Positions 19,103 through 28,764 of a stretch of 64,000 bases of DNA are shown one piece after another. The stretch spans positions 1,661-65,660 of the forward strand of contig JABDFY010000004.1 in NCBI GenBank assembly GCA_013286365.1, read 5' to 3'. How positions within the stretch are numbered: position 1 is the first letter of the stretch; each line of letters opens with the position of its first letter. The translations under genes and the position numbers were made by a program. Under the pieces are notes generated by a model. That model did not search any database. It was not told the origin of the DNA and saw only the letters and a program-made list of their open reading frames with translations. Origin of the DNA: Alphaproteobacteria bacterium. GTDB lineage: Bacteria > Pseudomonadota > Alphaproteobacteria > UBA9219.

Positions 19103-20148
19103 GGCTTACCCCCATTAAATTTGCGTGGATCAAAGGCATCACGCACGGCCTCACCGACAAAGATTAATAAAGTCAGCATGACGGCAAGAATGCAAAAAGC
19201 GCTTATGCCAAGCCAGGGAGCCTGTAGATTATTTTTGCCCTGGTTGAGTAGTTCACCCAACGATGGCGACCCTGGGGGTAGCCCAAAACCAAGAAAATCA
19301 AGCGCCGTAAGTGTGGTAATCGAATGATTAAGGATGAAGGGCATAAAAGTCAGTGTTGCCACCATAGCGTTTGGCAACATGTGTTTGAACATAATGACTA
19401 GATTGCCGGCACCCAGGGCTTTGGCCGCGCGCACATAATCAAGATTGCGTGCGCGCAGAAATTCGGCGCGCACAACATGCACCAACGACATCCAAGAAAA
19501 AAGCAACATCAAAATCAACAGCCACCAGAAATTAGGCTGGACAAGACTGGCCATAATGATGAGAAGGTAAAGCACCGGCATGCCGCCCCAAATCTCGATA
19601 AAGCGCTGAAACAATAAATCAGTTAAGCCACCGAAGTACCCCTGGACAGCGCCTGCCGCTATGCCGATAACCGATGACAGTAAGGTTAGTGTTAGGCCAA
19701 ACAACACAGAGATACGAAAACCATATATCATGCGGGCCAACACATCGCGGCCCTGGTCGTCAGTCCCAAGCCAATCCACTTTGGAGGGGGGCGAGGGGGC
19801 CGGTTCGGTAAGATCGTAATTAATTGTATTGTATGAAAATGGAATAGCCGGCCAGATCATCCATCCCTTAGCCTCAATAAGTTTTTTGACGAAAGGATCA
19901 CGATAGCGCGCTTCAGTTTCAAATTCGCCACCAAAAAAGGTTTCCGGATAACTGGTGACAATAGGAAAATAATAATGGGAATTAAATTTGATGAGCAGCG
20001 GTTTATCGTTAGAGATAAATTCGGCAAAAAGAGTTACGATAAAAAGCAACAAAAAAATCCATAACGCCCAATAGCCGCGTTTATTAGCCTTAAAATTGGT
20101 CCAGCGACGCTGATTAAGCGGCGACCATTTTTTTGGTCCCGACATCAT
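19099..20148 (-). CDS. yejE: Peptide ABC importer permease (YejE)
   Basis: A 349-residue permease of the OppC/DppC class. A first membrane segment ([17 protein letters not shown]) follows a charged N-terminus starting with [11 protein letters not shown], which is typical of YejE, and a large periplasmic loop has [14 protein letters not shown] and [11 protein letters not shown]. The binding-protein-dependent transport signature is the EAA-type loop around [19 protein letters not shown], with [14 protein letters not shown] before the second membrane segment. It overlaps both yejB (upstream) and yejF (downstream) by 4 bp. Confidence 0.93.
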   Translation of the reverse strand: MMSGPKKWSPLNQRRWTNFKANKRGYWALWIFLLLFIVTLFAEFISNDKPLLIKFNSHYYFPIVTSYPETFFGGEFETEARYRDPFVKKLIEAKGWMIWPAIPFSYNTINYDLTEPAPSPPSKVDWLGTDDQGRDVLARMIYGFRISVLFGLTLTLLSSVIGIAAGAVQGYFGGLTDLLFQRFIEIWGGMPVLYLLIIMASLVQPNFWWLLILMLLFSWMSLVHVVRAEFLRARNLDYVRAAKALGAGNLVIMFKHMLPNAMVATLTFMPFILNHSITTLTALDFLGFGLPPGSPSLGELLNQGKNNLQAPWLGISAFCILAVMLTLLIFVGEAVRDAFDPRKFNGGKP

Positions 20149-21260
20149 GTATCGCGTGCCTCAAAATCAATGCGCGGATCAGTCGCTACATAAGCCAAGT
20201 CACCGATCAAGTTCATGACCAGGCCGAGTAATGTGAAGAAATAGAGTGTGCCAAACATCACAGGATAGTCACGATTGATTGTCGCCTCGAAACCCAGCAA
20301 ACCCATGCCGTCGAGGGAAAATATGACCTCGATCAACATAGCGCCGGTAAAAAGTATAGAAACAAAGGCGCCAGGAAAGCCAGCGATCACGATGAGCATC
20401 GCGTTACGAAAGACATGGCCATAAAGTACGCGGTGTTCCGTCAGGCCTTTGGCGCGGGCGGTTAAGACATATTGCTTGTTTATTTCGTCGAGGAAGGAAT
20501 TTTTGGTCAGCATAGTGAGGCTGGCGAAACCACCGATAACCATAGCCAGAATAGGCAGAGCGATATGCCAGAAATAGTCGAGGATGCGATGAGGCCAATC
20601 GAGATCGCTCCAGTTATCGGAGACTAGGCCGCGCAAGGGAAACCATTCGAAATATCGGCCGCCTGCAAAGAGAACGATGAGGAGCACGGCAAACAGGAAA
20701 CTGGGAATAGCATATCCAGCAATAATGACAGCGCTGGTCCAGACATCAAACGAGGACCCGTCTTTCACGGCTTTACGAATGCCGAGCGGTATAGAGATTA
20801 AATAAACGATCAAGGTTGTCCACAACCCGAGCGATATCGACACCGGCATCTTGCTGATGACAAGATCGACGACCTGGTCATCCCGGAAATAGGATTTACC
20901 GAAGTCGAAACGTGTGTAGTTCCAGATCATTTTAAAAAAACGTTTATAAAGTGGTTCATCAAAGCCAAATTGATGCTCAAGCTCCTTGATGAGTTCGGGG
21001 TCAACACCTTGTGCGCCGGGATAACGTGAGGTGACGTCACTACTCATGCTGTTGCGCATCGTTGCATTTGATGAAACAGTATCGCCGTTGGCTGATCCTG
21101 AGAAACGGGCCGTCGCCTCTACTGAATTACCTTGTAGTTTAGCGACGATCTGTTCGATGGGTCCGCCTGGGGCCGCCTGAACAATCAAAAAATTCAGCAC
21201 CATAATGCCGAACAAAGTCGGAATGATGAAAAGCAGGCGACGAATGATATAGGCGAGCAT
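20145..21260 (-). CDS. yejB: Peptide ABC importer permease (YejB)
   Basis: A 371-residue permease of the OppB/DppB class. The N-terminal helix ([20 protein letters not shown]) is followed by [11 protein letters not shown], a hallmark of this class, and a periplasmic insert; the permease domain contains the EAA-type loop [28 protein letters not shown]. It is the first gene of the operon, and the region upstream on the minus strand (21261 onward) is the probable promoter position, shared with the divergent ubiA gene. YejABEF in enterobacteria imports microcin C; the natural role in alphaproteobacteria includes uptake of peptides and resistance to antimicrobial peptides, stated from family knowledge. 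Confidence 0.93.
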   Translation of the reverse strand: MLAYIIRRLLFIIPTLFGIMVLNFLIVQAAPGGPIEQIVAKLQGNSVEATARFSGSANGDTVSSNATMRNSMSSDVTSRYPGAQGVDPELIKELEHQFGFDEPLYKRFFKMIWNYTRFDFGKSYFRDDQVVDLVISKMPVSISLGLWTTLIVYLISIPLGIRKAVKDGSSFDVWTSAVIIAGYAIPSFLFAVLLIVLFAGGRYFEWFPLRGLVSDNWSDLDWPHRILDYFWHIALPILAMVIGGFASLTMLTKNSFLDEINKQYVLTARAKGLTEHRVLYGHVFRNAMLIVIAGFPGAFVSILFTGAMLIEVIFSLDGMGLLGFEATINRDYPVMFGTLYFFTLLGLVMNLIGDLAYVATDPRIDFEARDT

Positions 21261-21385
21261 GGGTGTCTGGATGCGGTTATGCGATACCCAAGGTGTAACG
21301 TAATGAAAACCCGTTGACCAGCTTGGTTTCTGGACATCGTGATAAATTTAATTGCATATTAAATGGAAACACAGAGGAAGGCATT

Positions 21386-22303
21386 ATGTCTTTGTTGTCT
21401 GCAAACGGCACCGATATTCAAAGCGATAACTGGATTGGGCGGTATTTACCCCTCTCGTTACGTGCCTATGCGCGGCTTATGAGGCTTGACCGGCCAATTG
21501 GCACATGGCTTTTGCTTATACCTTGCCTATGGAGCGTTGCCATGGCGAGCCCAGCCGGTTGGCTCGACTTCTGGCCGATGCTGCTCTTTACTCTCGGCGC
21601 CATCGTCATGCGTGGTGCCGGATGTGTGGTCAATGACATATATGACCGCAATTTGGACGCCATGGTCGAGCGTACACGTACGCGGCCTCTCGCCAGTGGC
21701 GAGATAAAGTTGTGGCAAGCGGTGCTGTTTTTGATTGTGTTGCTCATTTTGGGTCTTGGCGTTCTCCTGCAGTTCAATCGTTTTACAGTCAGTATTGGCT
21801 TATCTTCTTTTTTACTGGTCGCTATTTACCCGCTGATGAAGCGCATCACGTGGTGGCCGCAGCTTGTTTTAGGCATTACGTTTAATTGGGGCGCTTTGAT
21901 GGGCTGGAGTGCTATTACGGGCAAACTCGGCATAAGCGCCATGCTGATTTATGGTGCCGGCATTTTTTGGACGCTCGGCTATGATACGATTTACGCACAT
22001 CAGGATAAAAATGACGATATAGAAATTGGCATTAAATCGACGGCGCTATTACTAGGCGAAAGATCACGTCCTTGGATTGCTCTTTTTTACTTGTGTGCAC
22101 TTATTCTCTTGGCGCTCGCTGGCTACATAAATGACTTGGGGCAAATATATTACTACTTGCTGGTGGCGGCTGCGCTGCACGCGATGTGGCAATTGGCCTT
22201 ATGGCGGATGGACAACCCAGAAAATTGCTTACAGCGTTTTTGCAGTAACCGTGATTTTGGATTGATCGTACTCGTGGCCATACTTGTCGGAAAGCTTATA
22301 TGA
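21386..22303 (+). CDS. ubiA: 4-hydroxybenzoate polyprenyltransferase
   Basis: Transfers a polyprenyl chain to 4-hydroxybenzoate in ubiquinone synthesis, in the inner membrane. The 305-residue form begins at the ATG at 21386 with AGGAAGG 6 bases ahead; a longer frame starts at 21314. The two Asp-rich motifs of the family are present, as NDIYDRNLD with RTRTRPLASG, and YDTIYAHQDKNDD, with 8 or so membrane helices between. The methyltransferase gene downstream overlaps its stop in an ATGA junction. A COQ9-family gene for the same pathway lies at 61389, unlinked. Confidence 0.95.
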   Translation: MSLLSANGTDIQSDNWIGRYLPLSLRAYARLMRLDRPIGTWLLLIPCLWSVAMASPAGWLDFWPMLLFTLGAIVMRGAGCVVNDIYDRNLDAMVERTRTRPLASGEIKLWQAVLFLIVLLILGLGVLLQFNRFTVSIGLSSFLLVAIYPLMKRITWWPQLVLGITFNWGALMGWSAITGKLGISAMLIYGAGIFWTLGYDTIYAHQDKNDDIEIGIKSTALLLGERSRPWIALFYLCALILLALAGYINDLGQIYYYLLVAAALHAMWQLALWRMDNPENCLQRFCSNRDFGLIVLVAILVGKLI

Positions 22304-22956
22304 GCCAGGATATGGCGGCCTATATTCGTGCGCAGACGGCTCTCGCGACGCCATCGATTGTACCTGAGATAACATTGCATATGGCGGTTGAATTGACGCC
22401 TTTATGGCTTTCGACTGAGGAGCGCCTCAAACAAGCCGGCTTGCCGCCGCCATTTTGGGCCTTTGCTTGGCCAGGGGGCCAGGCCTTAGCGCGGTATATT
22501 CTTGATCACCCGTGTGAAGCCAAGGATAAGCGCATATTGGATTTTGCTGCTGGTGGCGGCGTTGCTGCTATTGCGGCCGCTAAGGTGGGTGCGGCAAAAT
22601 CAATTGCTGCCGATATTGATCCTTTTGCTTTGGTCGCCATTCAGATGAATGCCACACGCAATGGCGTGGTCGTTGAGAATGCCCGTGAGATCGATATGGA
22701 AAAAGCGTACCTGGATGCCGATCTCATTTTAGCTGGCGATGTATGCTATCAACAGGCGATGAGCGTAAGAATTATGCGCTGGCTCTATTTATGTCTCGAG
22801 AAGGGCGTCAGAATATTGTTGGCAGATCCTGGCCGTGCCTATGTTCCCCAATCGGGTTTAGTGAAGCTGGCACAATACGATGTGCCGACCTCACGTGAAC
22901 TTGAGGACCGTGACAGCCGTACAGTAACAATCTGGGAAGTTCAAAAACCTGATTAG
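22300..22956 (+). CDS. ETF-beta-lysine-methyltransferase-type (METTL20-like) enzyme
   Basis: A 218-residue class I SAM methyltransferase. The N-terminal part has the distinctive PPPFWAFAWPGGQALARYIL, followed by the SAM motif ILDFAAGGGVAAIAAAKVGA and the motif ADIDPFALVAIQMNATRNGV. This pattern matches the METTL20/AtuMETTL20 group that methylates lysines in the electron-transfer flavoprotein beta subunit, based on family knowledge; related members could modify ribosomal proteins instead. It is joined to ubiA by a 4-bp overlap and is convergent with sciP, also with a 4-bp overlap. Confidence 0.78.
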   Translation: MSQDMAAYIRAQTALATPSIVPEITLHMAVELTPLWLSTEERLKQAGLPPPFWAFAWPGGQALARYILDHPCEAKDKRILDFAAGGGVAAIAAAKVGAAKSIAADIDPFALVAIQMNATRNGVVVENAREIDMEKAYLDADLILAGDVCYQQAMSVRIMRWLYLCLEKGVRILLADPGRAYVPQSGLVKLAQYDVPTSRELEDRDSRTVTIWEVQKPD

Positions 22957-23261
22957 CGCGCGCGATCTTCTGCCGGGCGGTATTCCTGTACCCGTGTAGC
23001 TCTCAACCCACGCAGGCCGTGACGGTCAAGTAGGACCATCCAAGATTTGAATTCCTCTTCCGATAAGCTGTAGCGCTGGCAGGCCTCTTCAAAGGTGAGG
23101 ATCCCGCTACGCACGGCGGCCACGACTTGGGCCTTCCGGCGCATGACCCAACGGCGGGTTTCGGGCGCGGGGAGTTTATCCAGTTCTTTTTGCCTGTCTG
23201 TAAGGCGTACGATTTTCACCTGTTCGCCATGTGAAGCAAAGTAGGCCGGTGACTGCGACAT
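22953..23261 (-). CDS. sciP: SciP-like cell-cycle regulator (DUF1153)
   Basis: In Caulobacter SciP binds CtrA and blocks its activation of target promoters in G1 cells. This 102-residue homologue has the DUF1153 core: LPAPETRRWVMRRKAQVVAAV, then SGILTFEEACQRYSLSEEEFKSW and HGLRGLRATRVQEYRP, a helix-turn-helix-type region with the family's usual length. The ATG at 23261 is preferred over the one at 23282 because GGAG lies 8 bases ahead. Upstream are a GANTC site and a near-consensus CtrA box. It is convergent with the METTL20-like gene. Confidence 0.9.
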   Translation of the reverse strand: MSQSPAYFASHGEQVKIVRLTDRQKELDKLPAPETRRWVMRRKAQVVAAVRSGILTFEEACQRYSLSEEEFKSWMVLLDRHGLRGLRATRVQEYRPAEDRAR

Positions 23262-23275
23262 AATATAACTCCAAA

Positions 23276-23336
23276 GAATCAATTGATTAGAAATGTACCG
23301 ACAACATAACCCCTGGCCGCTTAAAATTCGGCTAAC
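23276..23336 (-). promoter_or_regulatory. GANTC methylation site and near-consensus CtrA box ahead of sciP
   Basis: A GAATC (GANTC) CcrM methylation site occupies 23276-23280, 15 bases upstream of the sciP start. Further upstream, 23321-23336 reads TTAA-N7-CTAAC on the plus strand, one mismatch from the CtrA consensus TTAA-N7-TTAAC. In Caulobacter sciP is activated by CtrA; that regulation is inferred here from the match in position and sequence. Confidence 0.45.
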
Positions 23337-23694
23337 TCCTATGGTTAATTTTTTGCAACGCGGTGGGAAAAGCCCATGCTGAATGAATGGGTTGCTGTTT
23401 TTTTAACGTAAATTTTTATCTCTAAGTTTATAGGTCTAAATTCGCCATACTGGCCATACACCTCTCGATGGGTGAGGTGCTTCTCATAGGGACCTTTTAA
23501 GCCCTTTTGAGCGCGGGTTATTCAGGGTTAGAGCGAAAACTTCCCTGAAGTTAAGGGGTGTCTATACTTCTATGGCTGCTTAGGCCTTGCAGGGCTTATG
23601 CAGAATAATCCCTGCAAATGTGAGCGCAGAAAAAGCACTCCATAGCATTCCATTCATGACCAACTTCACACGGACCCCGTGTGGCCACCGGCAG
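23337..23694. other. Intergenic region between sciP and the outer-membrane protein gene
   Basis: AT-rich region with no convincing gene. A T7 run lies near 23398. An 8-bp inverted repeat TTGCAGGG/CCCTGCAA lies at about 23586-23617 and could be the transcription end of the outer-membrane protein gene on the minus strand, although no T tract follows it. I see no RNA gene. Confidence 0.4.
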
Positions 23695-24840
23695 TTAGAA
23701 GAAGTGGTAGCGCGCCTGGATACCAAACTCCGTTGTATTGTTGGCGGGTTCAGTGCCAACGCAAGTTTCAGGACCAGGAGTTCCATTACAAAGATTACCC
23801 ACAGAATCCTTGAAAGTCTTTGAAGTCGATTGCTGGATATTCCAGTAGTTAAAGTATGGTCCGGCTGACCACGAACCTGTCTCCCACATCAACTCGCCTC
23901 TAAGGCCATAGCCGCCATTTTGTTGGGTCGTAATGTTAGGATCGCCTGCGGCAATATCACTGAAATCAGACGTTTGTTGCCCATGGATGAGGTAGTCGTA
24001 TTCCAGCATGGCTGCTATGCGATCAGTCGAATCAACTCTCACCCGCGGTCTAACGCCGAGTGGGATATAATAGAGATCGTTGTAGCGTTGATATCCGTTA
24101 GCACCGGTTGATGTCACGCCTCGCGCATCATTATAAAGGTGGCGGTAGCCAAAACCCGAATAAGGTGAAACGGCAAAAGTGTTTTGCCAAACATAGTCGG
24201 CACCAATTAATCCGCGAACATCCCATAATTCATCATCGAGGTTATTGCGGGTGCCTGAGCCGGAAGCGTTGCCGTTGTAGTCGTTATCGCCAAAGGCATA
24301 ACGAACGTCGGCGGTAACAAAATATCCGGGTAAAAAGATGTACGTTCCGCCACCTTCAAATCCAATCTTATTTCCGGTTTGGTGATCGAGGCCGGGTTCT
24401 TCATAATCGTAATGGGAAAACTGTATTCCTAAATCGACACCCTGCAGAGTTCCAAGCGTGAGGGTAGAAACTTGTTGTCCGGGTGAACCTGCGGGTTGAT
24501 TGCGTGGATCGCTCGCATTGTTGGGGTCATATTGATAAACCAACTTTTGCTGATAGGGCTTTTGATAGGGTTGTGCGCCATAGGTGCTGGGCTGTGACAC
24601 GACTGTGGTTTGTTGTACGGTTTGAGATGGCATTTGTTGATATGAGCCCTGATACGTGCCTTGCTGATAGGTCGTGGGTTGTCCTGGCTGTCCTAAATAT
24701 TGGCCCTCTGCATTAGAAACTGCATAAGGGTTTGTGGGCTGCGTTTGTTGTGCCTGTGCACTTAGCGGGAAAGAGAGATAGAATATGGCTAATAACAAAA
24801 CGGCGGGGCTGAAAATAAGTTTCAGAGAAGTTGAAGGCAT
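23695..24840 (-). CDS. Outer-membrane beta-barrel protein
   Basis: A 381-residue protein with a signal peptide (hydrophobic AVLLLAIFYLSFPLSAQA), then a Q/Y-rich, low-complexity stretch of about 80 residues (many TYQQ- and QPYQKP-type repeats), and a 250-residue barrel. The barrel part alternates aromatic and charged residues (VDLGIQFSHYDYEEPGL, GYFVTADVRYAFGDNDY) and ends in GIQARYHFF, with the final phenylalanine typical of substrates of the Bam insertase. The function is unknown; resemblance to porin-like or autotransporter-type barrels is only general. Confidence 0.75.
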   Translation of the reverse strand: MPSTSLKLIFSPAVLLLAIFYLSFPLSAQAQQTQPTNPYAVSNAEGQYLGQPGQPTTYQQGTYQGSYQQMPSQTVQQTTVVSQPSTYGAQPYQKPYQQKLVYQYDPNNASDPRNQPAGSPGQQVSTLTLGTLQGVDLGIQFSHYDYEEPGLDHQTGNKIGFEGGGTYIFLPGYFVTADVRYAFGDNDYNGNASGSGTRNNLDDELWDVRGLIGADYVWQNTFAVSPYSGFGYRHLYNDARGVTSTGANGYQRYNDLYYIPLGVRPRVRVDSTDRIAAMLEYDYLIHGQQTSDFSDIAAGDPNITTQQNGGYGLRGELMWETGSWSAGPYFNYWNIQQSTSKTFKDSVGNLCNGTPGPETCVGTEPANNTTEFGIQARYHFF

Positions 24841-25210
24841 AACGGCCTCTAAGGTTAGGGTGAAAGCTAAAAGACACTAAAGATAGGGACAGCTTCGATT
24901 CGACCTTGCTGCGGGAGCTAAACATATAGGGAGATAATTTGAAGAGCAATTCTGATGATTCTAGAGCCAAAATCCTTAATTTTTTCGAGGCGTTGCAAAT
25001 AGAGCTCCATGCAGTACCCACAAAAAATAGTAAATGCGCCGGCTTTGGGCCAATACCTTGAGCATGGGTCTAGGTATGAAACAAACCGGAATGAGATTCA
25101 CCCTTTCTCATAACCCTCTCTCGAAACATGATCTTTTAGAAGTAACGCCGCGTCAATTGTGTCGGAAGTGAACGTCTGTTGCGCTAACGGCTATCCTTAA
25201 TAGATCAAGG
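24841..25210. other. Intergenic region upstream of the outer-membrane protein gene
   Basis: About 370 bp between the start of the barrel gene and the stop of ackA. It should contain the barrel gene promoter close to 24850-24950 and the end of the ackA transcript near 25190-25210, where a short CCTT/AAGG inverted repeat is seen. No gene or RNA could be recognised. Confidence 0.35.
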
Positions 25211-26404
25211 CTAAGGCCAAATCAGGGCATGGGTGTGGTGGGCTATGACAAATTCTTCATCGGTGGGTATGAGATATATCTCCGCCTTGCTTTGGGGGGA
25301 AGATAGAAGCGAAGCCTGATCGCTTTTTGCTGCCGCATTTTTTACCCCATCAATAAATAATCCGGTCCACTCCAACGAAAGACAAATTTGCGACCTGATT
25401 GTCGGTGCATGTTCGCCTATACCACCTGTAAATACAAAAGCATCAAGACCGCCAAGTAGACTGATTAATCCGCCAACTTCCCGCACGATACGCAAACAGA
25501 AGAGATCGATGGCCTCGCGTGCCGCAGGTTCTTGGCTGGCTAGTAAGGTGGCCATGTCTGAGCTAATGGACGAGACCCCGAGTAGCCCTGCTTCATGGTA
25601 GAGAAGATGCTCGATCGCATCTTCATCGAGTCCCGCCTCTTTGAGAAAATAAAGAATTACACCTGGATCGAGCGTGCCCGGTCGCGTACCCATGACAAGA
25701 CCATCAAGCGCAGAAAATCCCATGGATGTGTCGAGGCTCTTGCCATCTCTTAATGCGCACAGACTAGCGCCACTGCCAAGATGTGCCACTATGGTTCGTC
25801 CGGTGAAGGCGCGAGGCGATATCTCGCGCAATCGTCCGGCAATATACTCATAAGAGAGACCGTGGAAACCATAACGGCAAACGCCTTTATCGTGCCACTG
25901 CCGCGGCAAAGCATAGCGACGATGAAGGGACGGCATTGTGGTATGAAACGAGGTATCGAAGCAGGCAACTTGAGCTACATTTGGATGGGTGCTTGCGATG
26001 AGGGCTATGGCTTCCAAATTAAAGGGCTGATGCAAGGGTGCCAACGGTACCAGCGTCTCGAGATAGTTTAGAATATCGGGTGTGATGACTGTTGGTGTTT
26101 TAATATTGCCGCCATGAACGATGCGGTGTCCAACGGCCGCCAAAGCTTTTGGTGGCAAGCAGGCTTCTAGCCATTTGACGAGGGCAGAGATGGCGTCCGT
26201 TGGTGATCGGCAATCGCGACCAAGCAGTGGGGGCGGGTGAGTAGAGTCCTCAAATAAGCTTCCGCGGGCTGATAAACTTGTATTATTGCCAATATGGGTA
26301 ATAGCGCCGCGCCCCGCATAACTTTCGCTGTCACGATCGAAGAGGGCAAATTTAAGACTGGAAGAACCGCTATTTAAAACAAGAATGTAGGAGCTTTTGT
26401 TCAT
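25211..26404 (-). CDS. ackA: Acetate kinase
   Basis: Converts acetyl phosphate and ADP to acetate and ATP. The 397 residues contain the expected motifs: LVLNSGSSSLKFALF at the N-terminus, GHRIVHGG, CFDTSFHTTMP, YGFHGLSYEY, HLGSGASLCA, MGTRPGTLDPGVI and FTGGIGEHAPTIR. It lies 3 bp after the MaoC-phosphotransacetylase gene on the same strand, so the two steps of the Pta-Ack route are one transcript. The last 60 residues are divergent from the E. coli enzyme but the fold is complete. Confidence 0.96.
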   Translation of the reverse strand: MNKSSYILVLNSGSSSLKFALFDRDSESYAGRGAITHIGNNTSLSARGSLFEDSTHPPPLLGRDCRSPTDAISALVKWLEACLPPKALAAVGHRIVHGGNIKTPTVITPDILNYLETLVPLAPLHQPFNLEAIALIASTHPNVAQVACFDTSFHTTMPSLHRRYALPRQWHDKGVCRYGFHGLSYEYIAGRLREISPRAFTGRTIVAHLGSGASLCALRDGKSLDTSMGFSALDGLVMGTRPGTLDPGVILYFLKEAGLDEDAIEHLLYHEAGLLGVSSISSDMATLLASQEPAAREAIDLFCLRIVREVGGLISLLGGLDAFVFTGGIGEHAPTIRSQICLSLEWTGLFIDGVKNAAAKSDQASLLSSPQSKAEIYLIPTDEEFVIAHHTHALIWP

Positions 26405-26407
26405 AGC

Positions 26408-27844
26408 TTAGGTTTTATCAGTCATGGTTTTTGCAGCAGGTGTCTTGGCTGTAAGACGGGCTTTTTCACCTTCAGCTGAGAGGACGGCTAGGGCTGCAGA
26501 AGCGAGCCGTGCATGGGCGCGATCGGCGCGGCTGGTTAGAATAATTGGTACGCGTGCTCCTAACACAATTCCAGCAGACTCAGCCGCCGCCATATAATCA
26601 AGTTGTTTTGCCAACATGTTGCCGGCCTCAATGCTGGGAACAACGAGGATGTCAGCTTGGCCGGCGACAGACGAAGTAATGCCTTTGATCTGCAGGGACG
26701 CGGTGCTGATAGCATTATCGAACGCCAAGGGACCATCAAGTATGCCGCCGGTTATTTGCCCACGTGCTGCCATTTTGCATAAAGCGGCAGCATCGATAGT
26801 CGCCGGCATATCGGCGCTGACGGTTTCCGTAGCAGCTAACAAGGCAACTTTTGGTTCGGCGATGTCCAAATCATGGGCTAAGTAAATGGCGTTTTGGCAT
26901 ATATGCATCTTATCGATTAATGAAGGTGCAATATTCAGAGCAGCATCGGTAATCAAGAGGGGCCATTTATAAGATGGAACGTCCATAACAAACACATGGC
27001 TCATGCGCCGGTCCGTGCGCAGACCATGATCGTGATCGACAACGGCGGACATAAGCTCATCCGTGTGTAAGCTGCCCTTCATCAATGCGTCTACTTTGCC
27101 AGAACGCGCGAGCTCAACGGCCGCTGCAGCAGCAGCGTGGCTGTGTGGTGTCGGGATGAGTTGATAATTATCTAGCGATATATTGGCTGCTTGGGCTGCA
27201 CTACGAATTTTTGCTTCGGGACCAACGAGTATGGGAACAATCAAGCCTTCGCGTGCTGCCGCTTCCATCCCTTCAAGCGAAACACTATCGCAAGGATGCA
27301 CGATGGCTGTGCGTAAAGGGGATAGGTGTTTGGCTTTCTCGACTAAAAGTTTTAGGCGATCATGATGAAGTATTTCAACATCGGGTAACTCAATAGTGGG
27401 TCTGCGGGTTTTTTCTGTTGGGGCAATGACTAAGGCCGTGCCGCTGACAACTTCTTGGCCGTCTTGATTGGTGCAGCGGCAATCAAATACAACTGTCTTC
27501 TTAACGGGGTCTTTGCTGCAGACCGTAACACGTACGTCAATTGTATCATCGGGGCGTACGGGTTTTAGAAATTTAAGTTCTTGCGAGAGATAAATAGTTC
27601 CTGATCCAGGCAGTTTTGTTCCAAGCACGGCAGAAATCCAGGCGCCGCTCAAAAGTCCCTGTGCAACAAGGCCGTGGAAACGGTCAGTTTTAGCATATGT
27701 TTCATCAAGATGTGCCGGATTTACATCGCCAGAGACAACCGCGAACAATTCGATGTCGCGGCGCGTCAGATGCCGGAGCATATGGGCGCTATCACCGATT
27801 TTAATTTCGTCAAAGACTATGTTTTCGATCCAGTATTCAGTCAT
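26408..27844 (-). CDS. Fusion of MaoC-like hydratase and phosphate acetyl/butyryltransferase
   Basis: A 478-residue fusion common in alphaproteobacteria. Residues 1-150 are a MaoC-like hot-dog domain with the active pattern FAVVSGDVNPAHLDETYA and PGSGTIYLSQELKFLKPV. Residues 165-475 are a phosphotransacetylase/phosphate butyryltransferase domain with AIVHPCDSVSLEGMEAA, DALMKGSLHTDELM, RRMSHVFVMDVP, ILDGPLAFDNAIS and DILVVPSIEAGNMLAKQL. The enzyme makes acyl phosphate from acyl-CoA; acetate kinase next to it uses the product. Fusion to a hydratase suggests a link to hydroxyacyl-CoA or poly-beta-hydroxybutyrate metabolism, an inference. A TTG start 24 bases upstream is also possible. Confidence 0.9.
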   Translation of the reverse strand: MTEYWIENIVFDEIKIGDSAHMLRHLTRRDIELFAVVSGDVNPAHLDETYAKTDRFHGLVAQGLLSGAWISAVLGTKLPGSGTIYLSQELKFLKPVRPDDTIDVRVTVCSKDPVKKTVVFDCRCTNQDGQEVVSGTALVIAPTEKTRRPTIELPDVEILHHDRLKLLVEKAKHLSPLRTAIVHPCDSVSLEGMEAAAREGLIVPILVGPEAKIRSAAQAANISLDNYQLIPTPHSHAAAAAAVELARSGKVDALMKGSLHTDELMSAVVDHDHGLRTDRRMSHVFVMDVPSYKWPLLITDAALNIAPSLIDKMHICQNAIYLAHDLDIAEPKVALLAATETVSADMPATIDAAALCKMAARGQITGGILDGPLAFDNAISTASLQIKGITSSVAGQADILVVPSIEAGNMLAKQLDYMAAAESAGIVLGARVPIILTSRADRAHARLASAALAVLSAEGEKARLTAKTPAAKTMTDKT

Positions 27845-27910
27845 GAGATTGGCTGTTTTTCCATTCAAAGGCCACGGAAGGTGCGCCCAAGAAAAATTTA
27901 GATTATTGCA

Positions 27911-28483
27911 CTAGGAGGCGCTTCTCCATACCAACATCAGCAGTGACACCCCATAAAATATCATATTTATGGCTATGACCCAGCCAAGGTAAAGGACGTC
28001 GAAGAGGGGAAAGCCAATCCACAATATGGCGGCAAGAATAAGTGTAATGACGCCAGAAAATAGCATCCAACTCCAATTGCGCACCGGACGAAATTGAAAG
28101 GCAAGAAACAACTCTATAAATCCTTCGACAGTCATAAAAATAGCCAGCAATGTTACGAAAGCTAATAAGACCGGCAAAGGCTTCCATAACATAAAAAGGC
28201 CGATAACAATTGAAAGACAGGCGGATAGAAGCGACCACCAATGCATCTTCGACTTCATCGTCATAATAAGTTGAAATATTCCCGTCAGGAGTAGAATGGC
28301 GCCAATGATCAGTTCGACGTTGATCGCCGAGGCAGCTGGAAAAGCGGCTGCTAAGATCCCGGCAATTATAAAAACCATGCCCTGAAAGATATATTTGCCT
28401 TTATGGTTGCGCAGCTCCTCCTCGATACGCTCACCCAGCACATCGAGATCTCGTGTCGCAATCAGATTTTTTGTGAATATCAT
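27911..28483 (-). CDS. HdeD family membrane protein (DUF308)
   Basis: A 190-residue inner-membrane protein with six predicted helices in pairs, the HdeD/DUF308 pattern, for example IFQGMVFIIAGILAAAFPAA and IIGAILLLTGIFQLIMTM, then GLFMLWKPLPVLLAFVTLLAIF and GFIELFLAFQFRPV. HdeD in E. coli is linked to acid resistance; the molecular role is unclear. It is located 67 bp downstream (in coordinate terms beyond) of the MaoC-phosphotransacetylase start on the same strand, so it may be transcribed together with the acetate genes. Confidence 0.85.
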   Translation of the reverse strand: MIFTKNLIATRDLDVLGERIEEELRNHKGKYIFQGMVFIIAGILAAAFPAASAINVELIIGAILLLTGIFQLIMTMKSKMHWWSLLSACLSIVIGLFMLWKPLPVLLAFVTLLAIFMTVEGFIELFLAFQFRPVRNWSWMLFSGVITLILAAILWIGFPLFDVLYLGWVIAINMIFYGVSLLMLVWRSAS

Positions 28484-28764
28484 TAGTTCTCCCTCGTGCC
28501 GCTCGCTCTAACCTATTCTAGACGCAATTCCATCCATTTGACCAATATCAATGAAAAGACTGTATCTCAAACTATTGTCAAGATTACACGAGGCTGTTGT
28601 CTTGCTCGCCTAATCACAAATAGCGGTTCAACCGTATTGGCGCCACGGTAATTTCATCCTGATTGATCCGGATATACGCTCGATGATGAAAAAGCGTTAG
28701 AAAACAAACAAAAAATCTCACCATTGCTATGAGGATAAAAACCCCCAAATCATATGAATAGGTT

